Origin: Buxus sempervirens
Lineage: Eukaryota; Streptophyta; Magnoliopsida; Buxales; Buxaceae
Reading direction: 5' to 3'
DNA: 64,000 bases
Assembly: GCA_947561395.2 (NCBI GenBank)
Contig: OX387194.1
Span: 14,494,048-14,558,047, forward strand
Shown here: positions 35,264 through 47,375 of the stretch, piece after piece
How the letters are laid out: the number at the start of each line of letters is the position of its first letter
Numbering within the stretch: position 1 is the first letter of the stretch
The notes under the pieces: model-generated
What the model was told of the DNA's origin: nothing
The model's database searches: none
Seen by the model: only the letters and a program-made list of their open reading frames with translations
Position numbers and translations under genes: made by a program

Positions 35264-35340
35264 CCTTAAGAACAAATCCGTGAGGGCCCGTGGGCCCAGA
35301 GCGGACAATATCTTGCTGGCTATGGGTCTGGGGCCTTACA

Positions 35341-35744
35341 GTGGTCCCAAGAGGTTCTAGAATGTTCCAATTCAGTTTTAGAAACATGAGTTGGAGTAAA
35401 CATGACACTCAATGAGGGCAAAACGGTACGGACGAAACCCTAGAGAGATATAGAAATAGTAACAATGCTTAAAAATCGAGATTTTACGAAAACACCCAAA
35501 ACATGCGTGTCCGCATTTGATTTGCGGACACGCCTTGTCCACATTTTTAATGTGGGCACCTAATGTCCGCAAATCGAATGCGGGCACCTAATGTTCGCAA
35601 ATCGAATGCGGACACGGCTCGTCCGCATACCTTATGAGGACAAAACAGGTTTGACCACATTTTCATCTTTTTTGACCTATTTCAAATCCAAATAAATATT
35701 TGTCTTTATTTTCTCATCTTGTATTGCAATTTGGGGTGTCTACA
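35341..35744 (-). repeat. 3' LTR fragment of Tat-3 (family B type)
   Basis: On the minus strand it starts TGTAGACACCCCAAATTGC at 35744, directly after a polypurine tract, and is cut at 35341 by the Cassandra array. It includes a palindrome array starting 101 bp inside, like the other B LTRs. It fixes the 3' boundary of Tat-3 and shows that the antisense genes X and Y are inside the element. Confidence 0.75.
35507..35643 (-). promoter_or_regulatory. Tat-3 LTR array of five palindromes, 28-bp period
   Basis: 25-bp units start at 35507, 35535, 35563, 35591 and 35619, exactly 28 bp apart. Arms are TGTCCGCA/TGCGGACA. Same unit length as the GTATCCG arrays but with an 11-bp shorter period. Confidence 0.8.
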
Positions 35745-35758
35745 ACTGCCCCTTTTCT
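35745..35758 (-). other. Polypurine tract of Tat-3
   Basis: AGAAAAGGGGCAGT on the minus strand immediately before the LTR start, as expected for plus-strand priming. Confidence 0.75.
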
Positions 35759-36084
35759 GCTGGAATTGGAACCAATTATATGCTGAGGGCAAAAAGACCC
35801 AAAAATTGCACTTTTCTTGAGATTTGCACAGCTAATTGCAACTTGCAAGGATTAAAAGGGTAATTTTGGAAAAAGTATTTGTGTGGAGGATTTACTGAAA
35901 AGTCCCTAACTTTAAGGGCAAATCCTCCTCTCTAGTCTCGCTGAGCACTCGTGGCTATGTAGTGAGATTCGAGAAAATCTTTAAAACAAAAGTGGATAAA
36001 TGGCAATCCTTGCAACTTACAATCAAAATGGGCATTAATTCTTTCAAAAATGTGGAGAAAATCACGAAAAATTCATTTTTTGGG
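35759..36084. other. Non-coding 3' region of Tat-3
   Basis: Between the polypurine tract and the gene X promoter. AT-rich, no open frame supported. Confidence 0.5.
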
Positions 36085-36193
36085 CTGTCCACATTTGCAT
36101 TGCGGTTTGGCCTTGTCCACATTTTAAATGCGGAATTGCCCTGTCCACATTACCTTTGCGGACTTGCGATGTTCGAGTTTCTTTTGCGGATTT
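36085..36193 (+). promoter_or_regulatory. Promoter array of antisense gene X (Tat-3)
   Basis: 25-bp palindromes of the TGTCCACA/TGCGGACA type start at 36085, 36113, 36141 and 36169, exactly 28 bp apart. They match the LTR array 450 bp away and the gene Y array at 47641. No clear TATA follows (CTTTTAATC near 36201). Confidence 0.75.
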
Positions 36194-37428
36194 CTAGGGC
36201 CCTTTTAATCGCGAACGCGAATAGCCCTGTTCATTTCCTCTCGAATCCCTTGTGACCGCACCTTTCTTTCCGGTCTTCTTCGCCGACATTGACTCATCTC
36301 CTCCGACGACAAGCTCTCCGGTGACAGTAATCATCTCCGGCGACCTTCTTTATCTCCGGCGACAGTCAACCATCCTTGGGCGTGTTTTTGAGCCCGTCGG
36401 AACAATGCTTCCTTTGGGGTTCTTGTGCTTTATTCTTAGCCAACGACTGCTCGAGGGAGTTGGCTTCTTCTTTTGGGAGTTTAGGCAAAGCAAAGGTTTG
36501 CTTTTTACTTCTTCAATCCACTGCAAACAAGTATGCCTGCTTCACCTCATCCATGAATGACCGATTACTCTTTATCGAACAACATCCCCCAAATTCCCTT
36601 CTTGTTCATCCTGATATATTCCCAAATTCCATGCTCCAATATCTGTTCCACACATGCTTTGTTAGTGAGCCAATATCTGTTCTTTGATTGTGACACACAT
36701 GCTTTGCTTATGGTCCAATATCTAATTTTGCCATCAAGGCTTTATCCAAGAATCTGTTAGCTGTATTTTTATGAATGCTTGTATGAACTTTGTGAGACTG
36801 CATTCATGTTTGACCCATGACTGACTTTATGCAAAGACTGTAATCTTTGCTCCCCGAGTAGACATCTATCAACTCAGAAATGAATACTCAAGGCTTTGAT
36901 CTTAATTTTATGTCTTTGTTGGATCCTTGGCTGTGTTGGATTGTAGCTTAAGAAACTTGATCTCAGTATGCTTGAATGCTAGGCTTTAACTTGAAATGGT
37001 CACTCTTGAACTGACTTCTGGCCTCACCATTGAATCTTTGAATTTATACCAGAATAGGCCTGGATTTGTAAGCTTGAACTCTTGTTTATGCTATTTTAGC
37101 ATACTTTGATGACCCTGAAACCAAACAAAATTTAGATGATCAGGAATCTTAGAGATAAACACAAAATCCCAATTCTTAATACATTTTTTTTTCTTTTTCT
37201 TTTTAATTTTTTCTCTTTTTTTTTAATAATATAAAGCCAAAAAATGAACTCCTTTAGTTGACCCCTGAGTGGTCGGAGGTTTCTGTAGTATTTCCTTCCA
37301 TTCTCCATTTTCCTCTTCCCTGCAAGCAATTAAACTTAATTAACATGAAAATCAAACAATAAAAATTCACAAAAAACAAATAAATAAATAAATATATAAT
37401 GAATCATCTCCCTGATTTGAACTCACAG
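36194..37428 (+). other. 5' untranslated exon and intron of antisense gene X
   Basis: Probable leader exon to about 36530, where GCAAACAA|GTATGC gives a donor, then a T-rich intron ending TGAACTCACAG at 37428, directly before the ATG. The leader has several CTCCGGCGAC-like repeats (36300-36365). Splice sites are assigned by eye. Confidence 0.45.
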
Positions 37429-38605
37429 ATGGCCCGTATTCGATCAGCTCCCAAGGATCCTGCAGATGAGCCCTCTTCTTCTAGGGTTCGGAGGGATCCT
37501 GCTGATGTGGCCTCTTCTTCGAGAGCCGGGAGGGACTCCGATTCTGAGTGTCCTTGATCTTCCTGTGCGCGCGTCGGAAACGCGGCACGGGAAAAATTCG
37601 GAGTCGCCACCGCCTGATGGGGTGCAGGCGGACACCTAGATGCCTAATCTAGTCTATTTTGGGCTTTGGTCTACGGCTTGAGATTCTAAGTAGGGTCTCG
37701 GTTGTGGTCTAGGGAAGTCCGTAGACACCCCAGTCCACCCCGTCGGATGACGAGTTCCGCGGGTTCCCTGGTTTGAGTCAACTTACTTTGGTCTCACCCG
37801 ATTCCTAATCCTGCATGCCATTTGGTTAAGTCTGGTGGGACCACCTGAGTGGTGTGGGTCCCGTTTAATTGGTTTTATCTTATTAATTAGGTGGTCTGAG
37901 TCTGATTGGGTGGGCCCCGTTGGAAGACCCATGGTGTCCCTGGTGGGCTTGGTTAAGCCCACAAATCCCTTGGTGGACCTCAGTCTAACCTGAGAGGCCA
38001 CTTGGGTTTAGGTTTAGTGAATTTATTTTATCTTAAGTTTTAATTTAAAGATTTAAGTGGCTTTCATGCAAAAAATGGGTCGGCATTGGTTTGCGGGCCC
38101 TTAGGTGGGCCCCCATGATGGTTGCCAAAAAATGTTTTAACTTGTCTTTATTTATCTTTGCAAAAGTGCATTGGACATTGGGCTTGGGGCCCACGATCCA
38201 GTTTTGGGCTTGAAAGCCCAAATTCCTTGGAGCTTAGGGTTTGCACTCTTACTCGGTTTGGTTAATGGGCTTGGCGGGCCCGATAGGCCCTTGCCCTTCG
38301 TCTCGGCCAAACCATGCAAACACCCGTCATTCCACAAAACAAGGCTCGAGTGGACTGCATTGGGTTTGGCCCATCCGGTTCAATCAGTTCATTTCACTCA
38401 ACTTGCTTAATTGCATGCTTTTGGGTTTATCGGGCTTGGTGGGCCCCGTTGGAAGGCCCACTGATGTACCGAGTTGGACCGGTGGTCCATGTCCCATGTT
38501 GGGTTTCCGGGTGATCCGGAAACCCTCTTGGTTCATTGGGTTTAGTTCAAACAACCATTTGAATACAACCAAATCAAGAAAAAACACAATTGGCCCTTCT
38601 GCCAA

Positions 38606-38669
38606 GTAGCCGATCATGATGGTCAGCTACACACAGGCTCACAGTGATCCAACCTGAGTTGTCGGATCA
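38606..38669 (-). repeat. Downstream palindrome cluster of LTR A2
   Basis: 25-bp palindromes at 38606 (GTAGCCGAT type) and 38645 (TGATCC..GGATCA type), 39 bp apart. A GGGTTTCCGGGT palindrome at 38501-38525 lies 105 bp further along the minus strand. Confidence 0.7.
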
Positions 38670-38956
38670 CTTTGGAATTGCAATTTTTGGGGATTTTGCA
38701 AGTGGGGTGCTCCTATGGGCTTCCTAGAGGCTTATGCAAGCCATGTGGGCCCCTGAAAGGGCCTACACTGGTTTAGATTTAGGGATCATCCCCTTTGATT
38801 TCGACAACTTAAACCAGGTGGTGAGGTGGGGGTATGGGGCTGCTGCCCTTCCCCATTTCTTCTCAATCATACAACAGCAGTTAAGGGGACATGGGGGTTT
38901 TGGTGGGGCATGCTTGGATGGACCATGGCAGCAGGTAAGTGGGGGTGAGGGATCAT

Positions 38957-41926
38957 TGTAACGCCCCGAACCCGGGTCAGTGCAAAGCGGCACCCATCCC
39001 GAACCCGGTTCGCTACTGTAACATCCCAAGTCCGGTTCAACAACCAAACTCGAGGTGTTACCACGAAGCTGGGGTCAGATACAAACCAAGATTCACAATA
39101 ATTTTAAACTTTACTAATTAATTACATCAGAGTTATGGTGGCCAATAAAAACAATTCTTTAATCAATATAGTCAATTCAGTTTCAATAAAATTTATGTAA
39201 TCAACATGTGACATTAATATCAATTATAATTCTACCCATCAAATTAAAACCCATCTTCGCGATCTCTCCAAGCAACCTGAAAAAATAGGGGAAAACGGAG
39301 TGAGATTTACATCTCAACAAGTAGCATGTGCATGTAAATTGAAATAGTCCAATGTAAGCAAATAGTCATGAGGTATTCGATTAATCAACGATAAGACGAG
39401 AAATCCATGTTATTCATGGCAATTCCAAATAAAGCGATAAAACAGATAATCATGTACAAATACCAGTATTGGATGTTAATGGGGTAAAACCAACAAAAGC
39501 GATAAAACACGTGCCATGCGGGACTCAAAAAGATGATAAGTATTTGAGATGACACTCAACTAACTGCTATACCACCATGCGGCTTAGTGGCAGTGCTACT
39601 TAATGATACTCAAGCCCCATGCAGCGCAGCTTAGACAAGAGCCGTAGTCACCGACTTATTGCGCACGAACTCAACAGAGTTGGCATGTACCACCAGCATG
39701 CAGCACCAGAATCAATACATGGAGATGGCCGCTTATCCACATGTACAGGGAATCACCAGCGGCTCACCGGGTTGTCCCTTCAAACATAGGACCTTCCCAG
39801 AGCAAACTAACTTGCAAGGGAAGGCGCTCGCATATAGGAGTAACTCAACCCAAACTAAATACCACTTAGCTAACCAGCCAAAACTATGGATCCATATACA
39901 GCTAAGCCCACCGACACAAAACACGACAAAACCACATACGGGAGGACACGCTAATGTAGGAGGCATACACACTTTTACCCGTAAAGGATTACACATCTCT
40001 GCACAGAGGATTACTCATCTCTGCCGTAAAAGATAGTATCAAACTCTACCACAGAAGCTGTACCACTCAACCATAAAGAAAAGCTAATAACTTCATACCA
40101 CATACCAATCCATACCAGAATATTCAATTCCAAGTGAAAATCATGATTCAATCCTTAATAATTCAAATGAAGCCTTTTTTAGAATTTCATATGCCATTTC
40201 CCAATATATTCAAAGTAAAGCTCATGTATCATAAATTCGATAGAAATCAATGTTTCCCCAATTCCATAAACCAATATTCATATTAAAGCTCAAAATAAAG
40301 GAAATCAAATCCTACTTAGAGTTTTCTTTATTAATCCCTTAATTAGAATCCAATTTCCTATCTTAACACCTAAAGTAGTTTCTTTTTAACCTTTCTGTAT
40401 TTTTATTTTCCAGCACGTCCTACAAACCTAGAATGAAGTTTAAAAGATTCTTATAAGCTATAAGTATCAGTAGTATTATTTCTAGCAATATCCATACCCT
40501 TTGACCCTTTTATAAACAAGCCTTTCATTGAAACCTTTAATTTATTGGATAATCTTTCCCATTTAATTTTATAATTTTTATACCTTAATTAGGTCCTTAT
40601 AATGATGCTAACATGCTCAACTAATCAGAAAAATCATTGTACATTTATTCAAATTACCGAATCCCCAAAATCTGCTAATTTTTACTTAGAGCGCTGACCT
40701 CTACAGGGGTAGGCGATCCTAGGCGCTCGTGTAAAATTAAACAGAAATTTCCAGATTTTTAAAGTTTGGATTTTTATGCTCTTGCTATATGTTTCTTTGG
40801 TCTAATTTAATCTAATAATATTCTAAAACATTCCTAAAGCCTTCTAGATCAATTTTTGTTAATTAAATACCATCCTATAATTAATTTCATGATTAAACCA
40901 AGTTTTGTTCTTTATTTCAACAAATCCTTCAAGAATACCAATCAATAACATATAAACAATTTGATTTCATGTAAATACTGTTCCAACTAATCCGTTCTAT
41001 CAATATTAAATCATAGAAAATGAAATCATGCAGTTCCTCACGTTTTCCAAGGGTTACTACTTGCCTTATACGCTAAATCCTTCTTCCATTGAAACTTCTA
41101 ATTCTGTACCTTACTTTTGCTCCTAAACGCACCAAGCTAGACTCTCCCAATTCAAATCTCCACCATACACAATGTAGTTCCATCAGTGAAGACCAAAACC
41201 TCCAAATTTGAAGGCGATCCACCGCACGGAGTTTTCCCGATCAGGTTTTGATGATGGCTGGTCAGACACCTCCATTAGCCACGTTCTTCCTTTCTCTCCC
41301 TCTTTTCTCTCCATAATAAACCCACGAAATTTCCCTCCTGTCTAACCTTAGTTTCCTATATATACTAGGCTTTAGAAATCCTAAACCAACCCTAATTGGC
41401 AAATTTAATTTGGGCTAACCCAACCATGGTCTAATTAATGCCTAACACCTTCTAATTTAATTCCTACTTTTTCTCCACCTTCTATTTTTATACTAAAACA
41501 ATACTAATCAATTCTCTTATTATCTAAACACTCTTTACAAGCTATTTTCGTGACTAATAATTACTTAAACATTAAATATCACCTAAAACCTTATTTTCTC
41601 CAAATTAATACGTGAAATTTCCTAATTACCCTTTTTCCCACTTTTAGGCTTTTATTAATTTCTTTTAATTTCTAGATTGTAAAAATAACTTATTTCCTTC
41701 TATTTTCTAATTCTAGTTATTATTTAATGATCTAATTATTAATTACCCTTTTCTGAAAATTACCAAAATACCCTTTTTATTCTTTTAGGCTAATTTCATT
41801 AAACTTATTTCTTTATTTTCAACTTATGACTTATTTGAATTACTTACCCTCTAAATTTTCACTTAACTCATATTTTCTTTTATTTATTATTTATTTATTT
41901 ATTAGGTGAAAATTCGGGGTTTTACA
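38957..41926 (-). mobile_element. Solo LTR C1, Tekay-like (2970 bp), nested in A2
   Basis: On the minus strand it starts TGTAAAACCCCGAATTTTC and ends GGTTCGGGGCGTTACA. The target duplication ATCAT is at 38952-38956 and 41927-41931. The end matches the Tekay-like LTR at 32333 and the start matches LTR C2 at 58826. AT-rich, no coding region. The 125-aa frame at 39659 lies in a repeat shared with C2 and is not considered a gene. Confidence 0.92.
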
Positions 41927-42126
41927 ATCATGCCTTGGCACTTGGAGAAGACAGCAAATTACTAGTAAAACAGATGCATTCACATCAATAAACAGTAGGT
42001 CATAGGGGGGAGGTAACATGCTCACATGCATAAAAAAAATACAGCTAATGGTAAAGGGGTTGGGGGAGCATGCATCAACACACAAAGGCACATATCAAGT
42101 TCTTGGGGAAAGGATCCTGCTCAGAT

Positions 42127-42143
42127 ATATATATATATATATA
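42127..42143. repeat. AT dinucleotide microsatellite
   Basis: Short (AT)n run inside LTR A2. Confidence 0.8.
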
Positions 42144-43047
42144 ACGGCAAAAACAGCAAATAACCAAGGTGAAATTAGTGCACACAAATCGGTGGCATGC
42201 TTGGTTTAGTAAAAAATCAGCAGCTGTCCATGTGGACTTACCGGGATTAGCATGCATGGATGTGGCATGTCCAGGATGGGGGAGCTGCTACTGCTCCCAG
42301 CAGCAGCTCAGGTGTGTCATGCTTGTGGATCAAAACAACATATGGTAGGGACACGTATCCAAAATAATCCCATACAAAGGTGCCTCATGCATACATTATC
42401 AAGAGACTAAAGAAGGCTTGCTATAGGTACAGGGACAGCAACTATTGGACTGAGTTTTAATGAGGCTTAACCTGCTACTAAAGAAGGGAGGTACTGCTGC
42501 TGTCTCCAGCAGCAATTCAAGTGAGCCACACCAGCAAGTTAAAGGGGGGCACAGGGGAGCATGGTGTATATAGGCAAAGACAGCAACCTTGACGTGGAGA
42601 TATAAGCATGTCAAGGCTGTTATGCATGCATAAAAAAAACATTTGGACGTACATACAAAAAACAGCAAGGATTATCCACCAATAGCAACCCTTAGCAAAG
42701 GTTCAATAAGAGAACTCATGCTTATATGCATACATGCAAACATAGCAAATAACCAAGGTTAAAGGGGGCCTGTGTGTGTGCAAGCCTGCTGGGCACAGCA
42801 GTAACACACAGGCTCACTGCAAGTGGGGGTTGTGAGATAGGGGACCATGCTTATGGAATCACCAAAGAAAAGAAAATCCCAGCAGAGAACAAACACGACA
42901 GCAGCATGTTGGTGAGGACTTATATGGAGAACAACAAAACAGTGAGCTACAAGGAGAGGGAACCATGCATACGAGGGGATCACAATAGCAAGAAAAGAAA
43001 TGAGTAACCAAGGGCATGCCAAAGTCCAAAACAGCAGGTGGTAGGCT

Positions 43048-43067
43048 GGGGGGGGGGGGGGGGGGGG
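43048..43067. repeat. Run of 20 G
   Basis: Unbroken G tract inside LTR A2; could form a quadruplex and is prone to length error in sequencing. Confidence 0.85.
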
Positions 43068-43863
43068 AGCATGCATGTTAACACGAAGTAATACACCAAA
43101 TAGAAAAATGAACATGCATTCATCCCTAAGCCCAACAGCAAACCCAAAACAGTAGCATATTGTAACTAAAGCCAAAGAACAAACAGCAAAGGGAGGTACG
43201 GCAGCAGCAAAAACACCCACAGAAAATGTAAGAAAGAGTGGGAAAAGAGAAAGAATCAAGAAGGGATGTGGGGGGTTTACTTAGGGATACATTAGGTGAA
43301 GAAGAGAGGAACATGCTCCTCCTAAAAAAATGCTTAAAATAAGCCCAAGAACAGCAACTAAAAGGCACTAAAATGTGTAAACCCTGGACTTCCATGCTCC
43401 CTAAACAAACCTACGTGGAACTCTTACTTGTGGTGGCTTCATGCCATGAAAAGAAAATCAAATGCATGCAGAAAATAACATGGAAACAAGCCCATGCCAA
43501 GAAGGAAAGCAAAAGTAAGAAAGTCAGCAGAAAAATCTGAATTTAATATATGAGGAATACAACATGATAGGGAACCTTACCTGGAGGTTCTTGGCTCTTT
43601 TGGGGAGGTAGAGACACTTCATTGAGGAGACAAATGTTGCTGGAGATTGCTTCTTCTTGCACCAACAGCCACTACTCCCTCTTGGTGTTAGTAGAAGGGT
43701 GGGGAAGAAGAAGGATGCAAGAGGTTTATGTGGTGCTGGGGTGGAGTGGGGGTGGTGGAGGCCAAGTGTGCTTAAGGGAGAGAAATTCGGATGAGCATGG
43801 GAGGGGGCAAAAGTCCTAAAACCAAGGAAATGAGCCAACAACTCAAAAGAGATGGCTGGTGGC

Positions 43864-44090
43864 TTTTTATAGAGAATTTTAATGTATCCGACCATATAGG
43901 TCGGATACACTAAGCCCTATTTGTATCCGACATAAAAAGTCGGATACAAAACATAATAATTGGAAAATTAAATGCCGCCGCGAATTTGTCGGGGAATCGG
44001 CGCGAATCTCGCGGGCTGATCTCCTTGTATCCGATGAATAGGGTCGGTTATACACTGAGGCATGTGTATCCGACATATTTGGTTGGGTAC
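43864..44090 (-). promoter_or_regulatory. LTR A2 promoter: two plus two phased palindromes and TATA
   Basis: Units at 43884 and 43923 (39 bp), then 104 bp, then 44027 and 44066 (39 bp), arms GTATCCGAC/GTCGGATAC. On the minus strand TATAAAAA starts at 43871, 37 bp after the start of the nearest unit (43908). The 104-bp gap carries the same GCGGCGGCATTTAATTTTC block as A1. Confidence 0.8.
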
Positions 44091-47000
44091 AAATCAAAAA
44101 AATTACGGATTTGCCCCTTGACTTGACCGATTCGACCGGTTTGACACTTTTGGATATCTACGGATTGCCCCCTGCGAATTTTGGTTTAGTCCCTGAGATA
44201 TTTGACAATTTTTGGATATTTAAGATGTAGTCCCTGAGATATTTTGCTGCGTTGGCTGCCACGTGTGCAGTTTCTTTGCCACGTGTGCAGTTTCCGATTT
44301 TGCTGTTCGGAAACTTCGACAGCTCATATCTCCTTCATCTGAACTCCGATTTGAGCAAACTCAGTTGCGTTGGACTCGTATCAAAGCCCTCTATCCAATG
44401 ACATAGGGCTTAGCACCAGGCACGGGGTTCGAAAAAAGTCAACTTTCGGCTCACCCTCAAGTTTGACCGGCCCACAGAACCTTTATCCGGACTCCGATTT
44501 CAGCAAACTCAGTTGCATTGGACTCGTGTCGGGATTCTATATCCATTGAGATAAAGCAAGGTGGCCAATTTTCACTTGATCAAAAGGTCAATTTTTGACC
44601 CCTTAGGGTTTGACTTTTTAGCCAGGTTTTGAATTTCTGGCTTTTCTGGGAGCGCAAAAATGAGGTGCTTACACTTCCTTCTGGGGGTTTGCAAGAGGTG
44701 ACCCCAAAGGTATACCCTTACCCTTCTGTAATTCAATTTTTCTCTCAAAATCCTTCACCCTGATCATTTCTTCTTTCAATTTGTTTCTTTAGTCGGCAGC
44801 TAAGGTTCCTGGCCGAGGTAGGGGCCGTGGCGAGCGCCGAGGTCGAGGCTGAGATGGAGGCCATGATGGAGGCCGTGATGGAGGCCATGGGGGAGGCCGT
44901 GGTGGAGGTCGTGGCAAAGAGGAGTCCGAGACTAGAGTGGAGGTACCTGAGTCGGTTGCATCCCAGATTAGGGATACCGACCTTCTTCAGGCCTGAGGAC
45001 TCATCCCTCAGCCTGTATTAGGGCAGATATCCCGTTGGAGTATCCTCTGTCCCATTACAGAGGGAGCTGGGCCAGCTTCATCAGATTCCTTGGGGGTTGT
45101 AGTTCTGCATTTTGCCGAGAGTTGGGCCTATTCGGTTTTGGCCACTTCATCACTATCCTAGCCGTGCGCTTGGATTGAGCTCTTATCACAGTGATGCTCG
45201 AGAGATTTTTCCTAGAGACGCTGAGCTTTCTTTTCCCAGACATTGAGATTGGGATTCAGCCGTCTGATTTTACACTTATCACCAGGATCAGGATGTCTAG
45301 ACATATCATCCCTGAGATGGTGAGGCCGGATGATGCTGAGATTGTTGCACTTCTTGGATATGAAGCGGTGTCCCCGAAGGCTTGGGATGGAGGGAGGCCT
45401 AAATTATCTCTGACTTGGTTGAGAGAGGCCTTCCGGGAGAGAGATTTCAGCCAGATTGCCATGGGCCATGCGGACTTCCCGATAACTTTCAGCTTCGTAT
45501 TTTTCTACATGATCGGCTCTTGCTTTTGCCCAGAGCATTAGACCTTTGTCAGCCCTCAATTTTTGAGCTTGTTGAGGGATTTGTAGCGGGCGAGGAGGTA
45601 TGCTTGGGGCCCGCTTATCTTTGGCACCATCTTGGCTGGTTTGCGTCGAGTCTCCAGAGGTCTTTCCACCTTCCGAGGTCCTGGAGTTGGATGCAGGTTT
45701 TTCTGGCCCTTCTTGCAGGTGAAATTCATATTTCTCTTTTCTTTTTGTCTTCTTCTCTTTTTTATTCTTCCGACCTTCTTTCCTTTCTTTGCAGTTTTTT
45801 GCTAGGGTATATATACCCTATTTCCGTCCCACCTCTACAGTGCCAAAGGAGACATTCCCGATGCCTCGTAGATAAGGTCTTGTGGAGCCCGACTCTGAGA
45901 AGAGTCGACCTAGGTCGGCTTGGGCTCATCTGGATCGGCTTTATAGGACTGATGTGAGTATCCTTCAGTTTTTTTTCTTTTCTTTCTTCTTTTTTTTTCC
46001 TGAATCACATGCCTAACACCCCTTTTTTTGTTTCAACCGTCCGTCCCCAGGTTTGAGGACGTTCCCGAGGCTCTTGCCCTGCAGGCGATTATAGACAATG
46101 CGTTTGCCCCTGACCAGAGGCGTCAGCGATACCAGTTCTTTATTGGTCAGTTGGGCAGAATCTGGTATCTTGGCAAGCGCTTCTACTATCAGCACACTGG
46201 CGAGCCTCGGATCCCTGCTTTTCCTGTGGATACTATCCCTTCATTTTCTCCTGGTCCCATCGATCTCGCTCGGTTCTTAGAGTGGACGGAGGCAGATACT
46301 CTGTTAGTGGAGGGTGACTATGATGCCTGGTTTGATCAGGCTTTAGTTGGGTGCCTCATGCCATCCATGCCTGTCCGAGGCGGAGTCACGGAGATTGGAG
46401 GGGTAGTGATTAGAGCCTATGACACCACAGTATGCTCTTCTTTCCTTTGATTTTCATTCTTATCTTCACTTTGGCTTAGAAATTCTGACATATTCTTTTT
46501 TGTTTCAGGAGGCTCAGTTGGCAAAGGTCCGGGCTCGATATACTGATTTAGAGCGACAGCGAGATGCTGCTATCGCTGAGTGGGACACCTTCCTTGTCAT
46601 GCTTGCCGATCTTAGAGTGCAGCTTGCCAGGGCACAGGGCCAAGCGGGTCCATTTTACACACAGGACCAGGCGGGTCCATCTCATGTGTCAGGTTGATTC
46701 TTCTCTTCTTTCAATTTCATTTGCTTATTCTGTTTTGATTAGAATTCTTTTTCTTATTGTCAGGATGACACAGCCGGTCCTTCCTCCAGCTTTTCACCTT
46801 ATTTTAAACATCCTAGCGGTGAGATATTTTCAATGTCACTGATGGAGCTCGTTACCTCTCCTCGAGCTGCAGAGGTGCCAGCAGCAGAGCCGGAGATAGA
46901 GGTTGTCACTGCATCTGATGTTGCTCCTACTGCCGAGGACATTCCAGAGTCTGCCCCAGCACCAGAGACCTCTCCAGATGCGCCTACTGAGATGGATGTT

Positions 47001-47375
47001 GAGATGGAGCCTGCCGGGGAGACTGCTGTGACAAAGGAGGTGCTTGAGGTAGATCTTGCTTTTGCCGAGCCTATGGTGGACCCATTGCCTGTTGCTGATG
47101 CTTCTGAGGCGTCTGTTCCTACTTCAGAGTTTGCTACCAGTGCTGAGCCTACGGTGTTGCCCGTTCCTGTAGATCCTGATGCTGAGCTTGCCAGAGATGC
47201 GGATACCCCAGAGTCTGCCTCGACTGCTTTAGATGACTCAGGGTATGTTCCTCCTGAGCACCCAACTGCCAGCCTTGTGCCTTTGAGTATTATGTATGAT
47301 GTTCAGTGTGTTTTGGGCAGGATGAATCGTTGCACCGCTCGCCATCTAGTGCCTCTTGTCTTCGGGCACCGATGA

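Larger units (their letters stand above)
34179..35340 (+). mobile_element. Tandem Cassandra TRIM: LTR-internal-LTR-internal-LTR
   Basis: Three near-identical LTRs (34179-34509, 34590-34930, 35011-35340), each starting TGTGACATCC, are separated by two 80-bp internal domains. Each internal domain starts with the primer site TGGTATCAGAG and ends with a purine tract (GGAGGGGAGTA). No proteins are encoded. The third LTR ends TTACA, the first two TTACGA. No 5-bp duplication was found at the outer ends (GATTA against GTGGT). Known Cassandra elements carry 5S sequence in LTRs of this kind. Confidence 0.9.
37564..44673 (-). mobile_element. Solo LTR A2, family A (minus), with nested LTR C1
   Basis: On the minus strand it starts TGTAAGCACCTC at 44673 and ends GCGCGCACA at 37564. 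The target duplication CTTCC is at 37559-37563 and 44674-44678. Without C1 it is about 4.1 kb. TATAAAAA is at 43864-43871, and a splice donor (CCAG|GTAAGG) lies 291 bp further. Its CAGCA- and CATGC-rich middle (41932-43560) has only spurious frames. It sits in coding exon 1 of gene X. Confidence 0.9.
37429..47375 (+). pseudogene. Antisense gene X (plant-mobile-domain-like), Tat-3 copy, interrupted
   Basis: Starts at ATG 37429 (MARIRSAPKDPADEPSSS) after an acceptor. Exon 1 is split by solo LTR A2 at 37563 and resumes at 44679. Likely later exons: 44793-45718, 45795-45953, 46051-46439, 46509-46692 and 46764-47375, bounded by GT/AG. Exon 2 encodes an RGG-like run (GGRDGGHGGGRGGGRG) and then segments resembling a plant mobile domain (FPDIEIGIQPSDF, YLWHHLGWFASS). 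A short coiled coil (YTDLERQRDAAIAEW) and an acidic Pro/Ala-rich tail follow. Several nonsense codons and a frameshift near 45180 disable it. It lies antisense to pol. The function is unknown. Confidence 0.55.

Noticed and set aside
39659-40036. 125-aa frame in LTR C1
   Set aside because: It lies wholly in an LTR with no coding capacity. The C2 copy has a different frame structure.
45415-45957. 180-aa frame in another phase over gene X exons
   Set aside because: It reads through probable introns; the part with YLWHHLGWFASS is kept as an exon segment, the rest is shadow.
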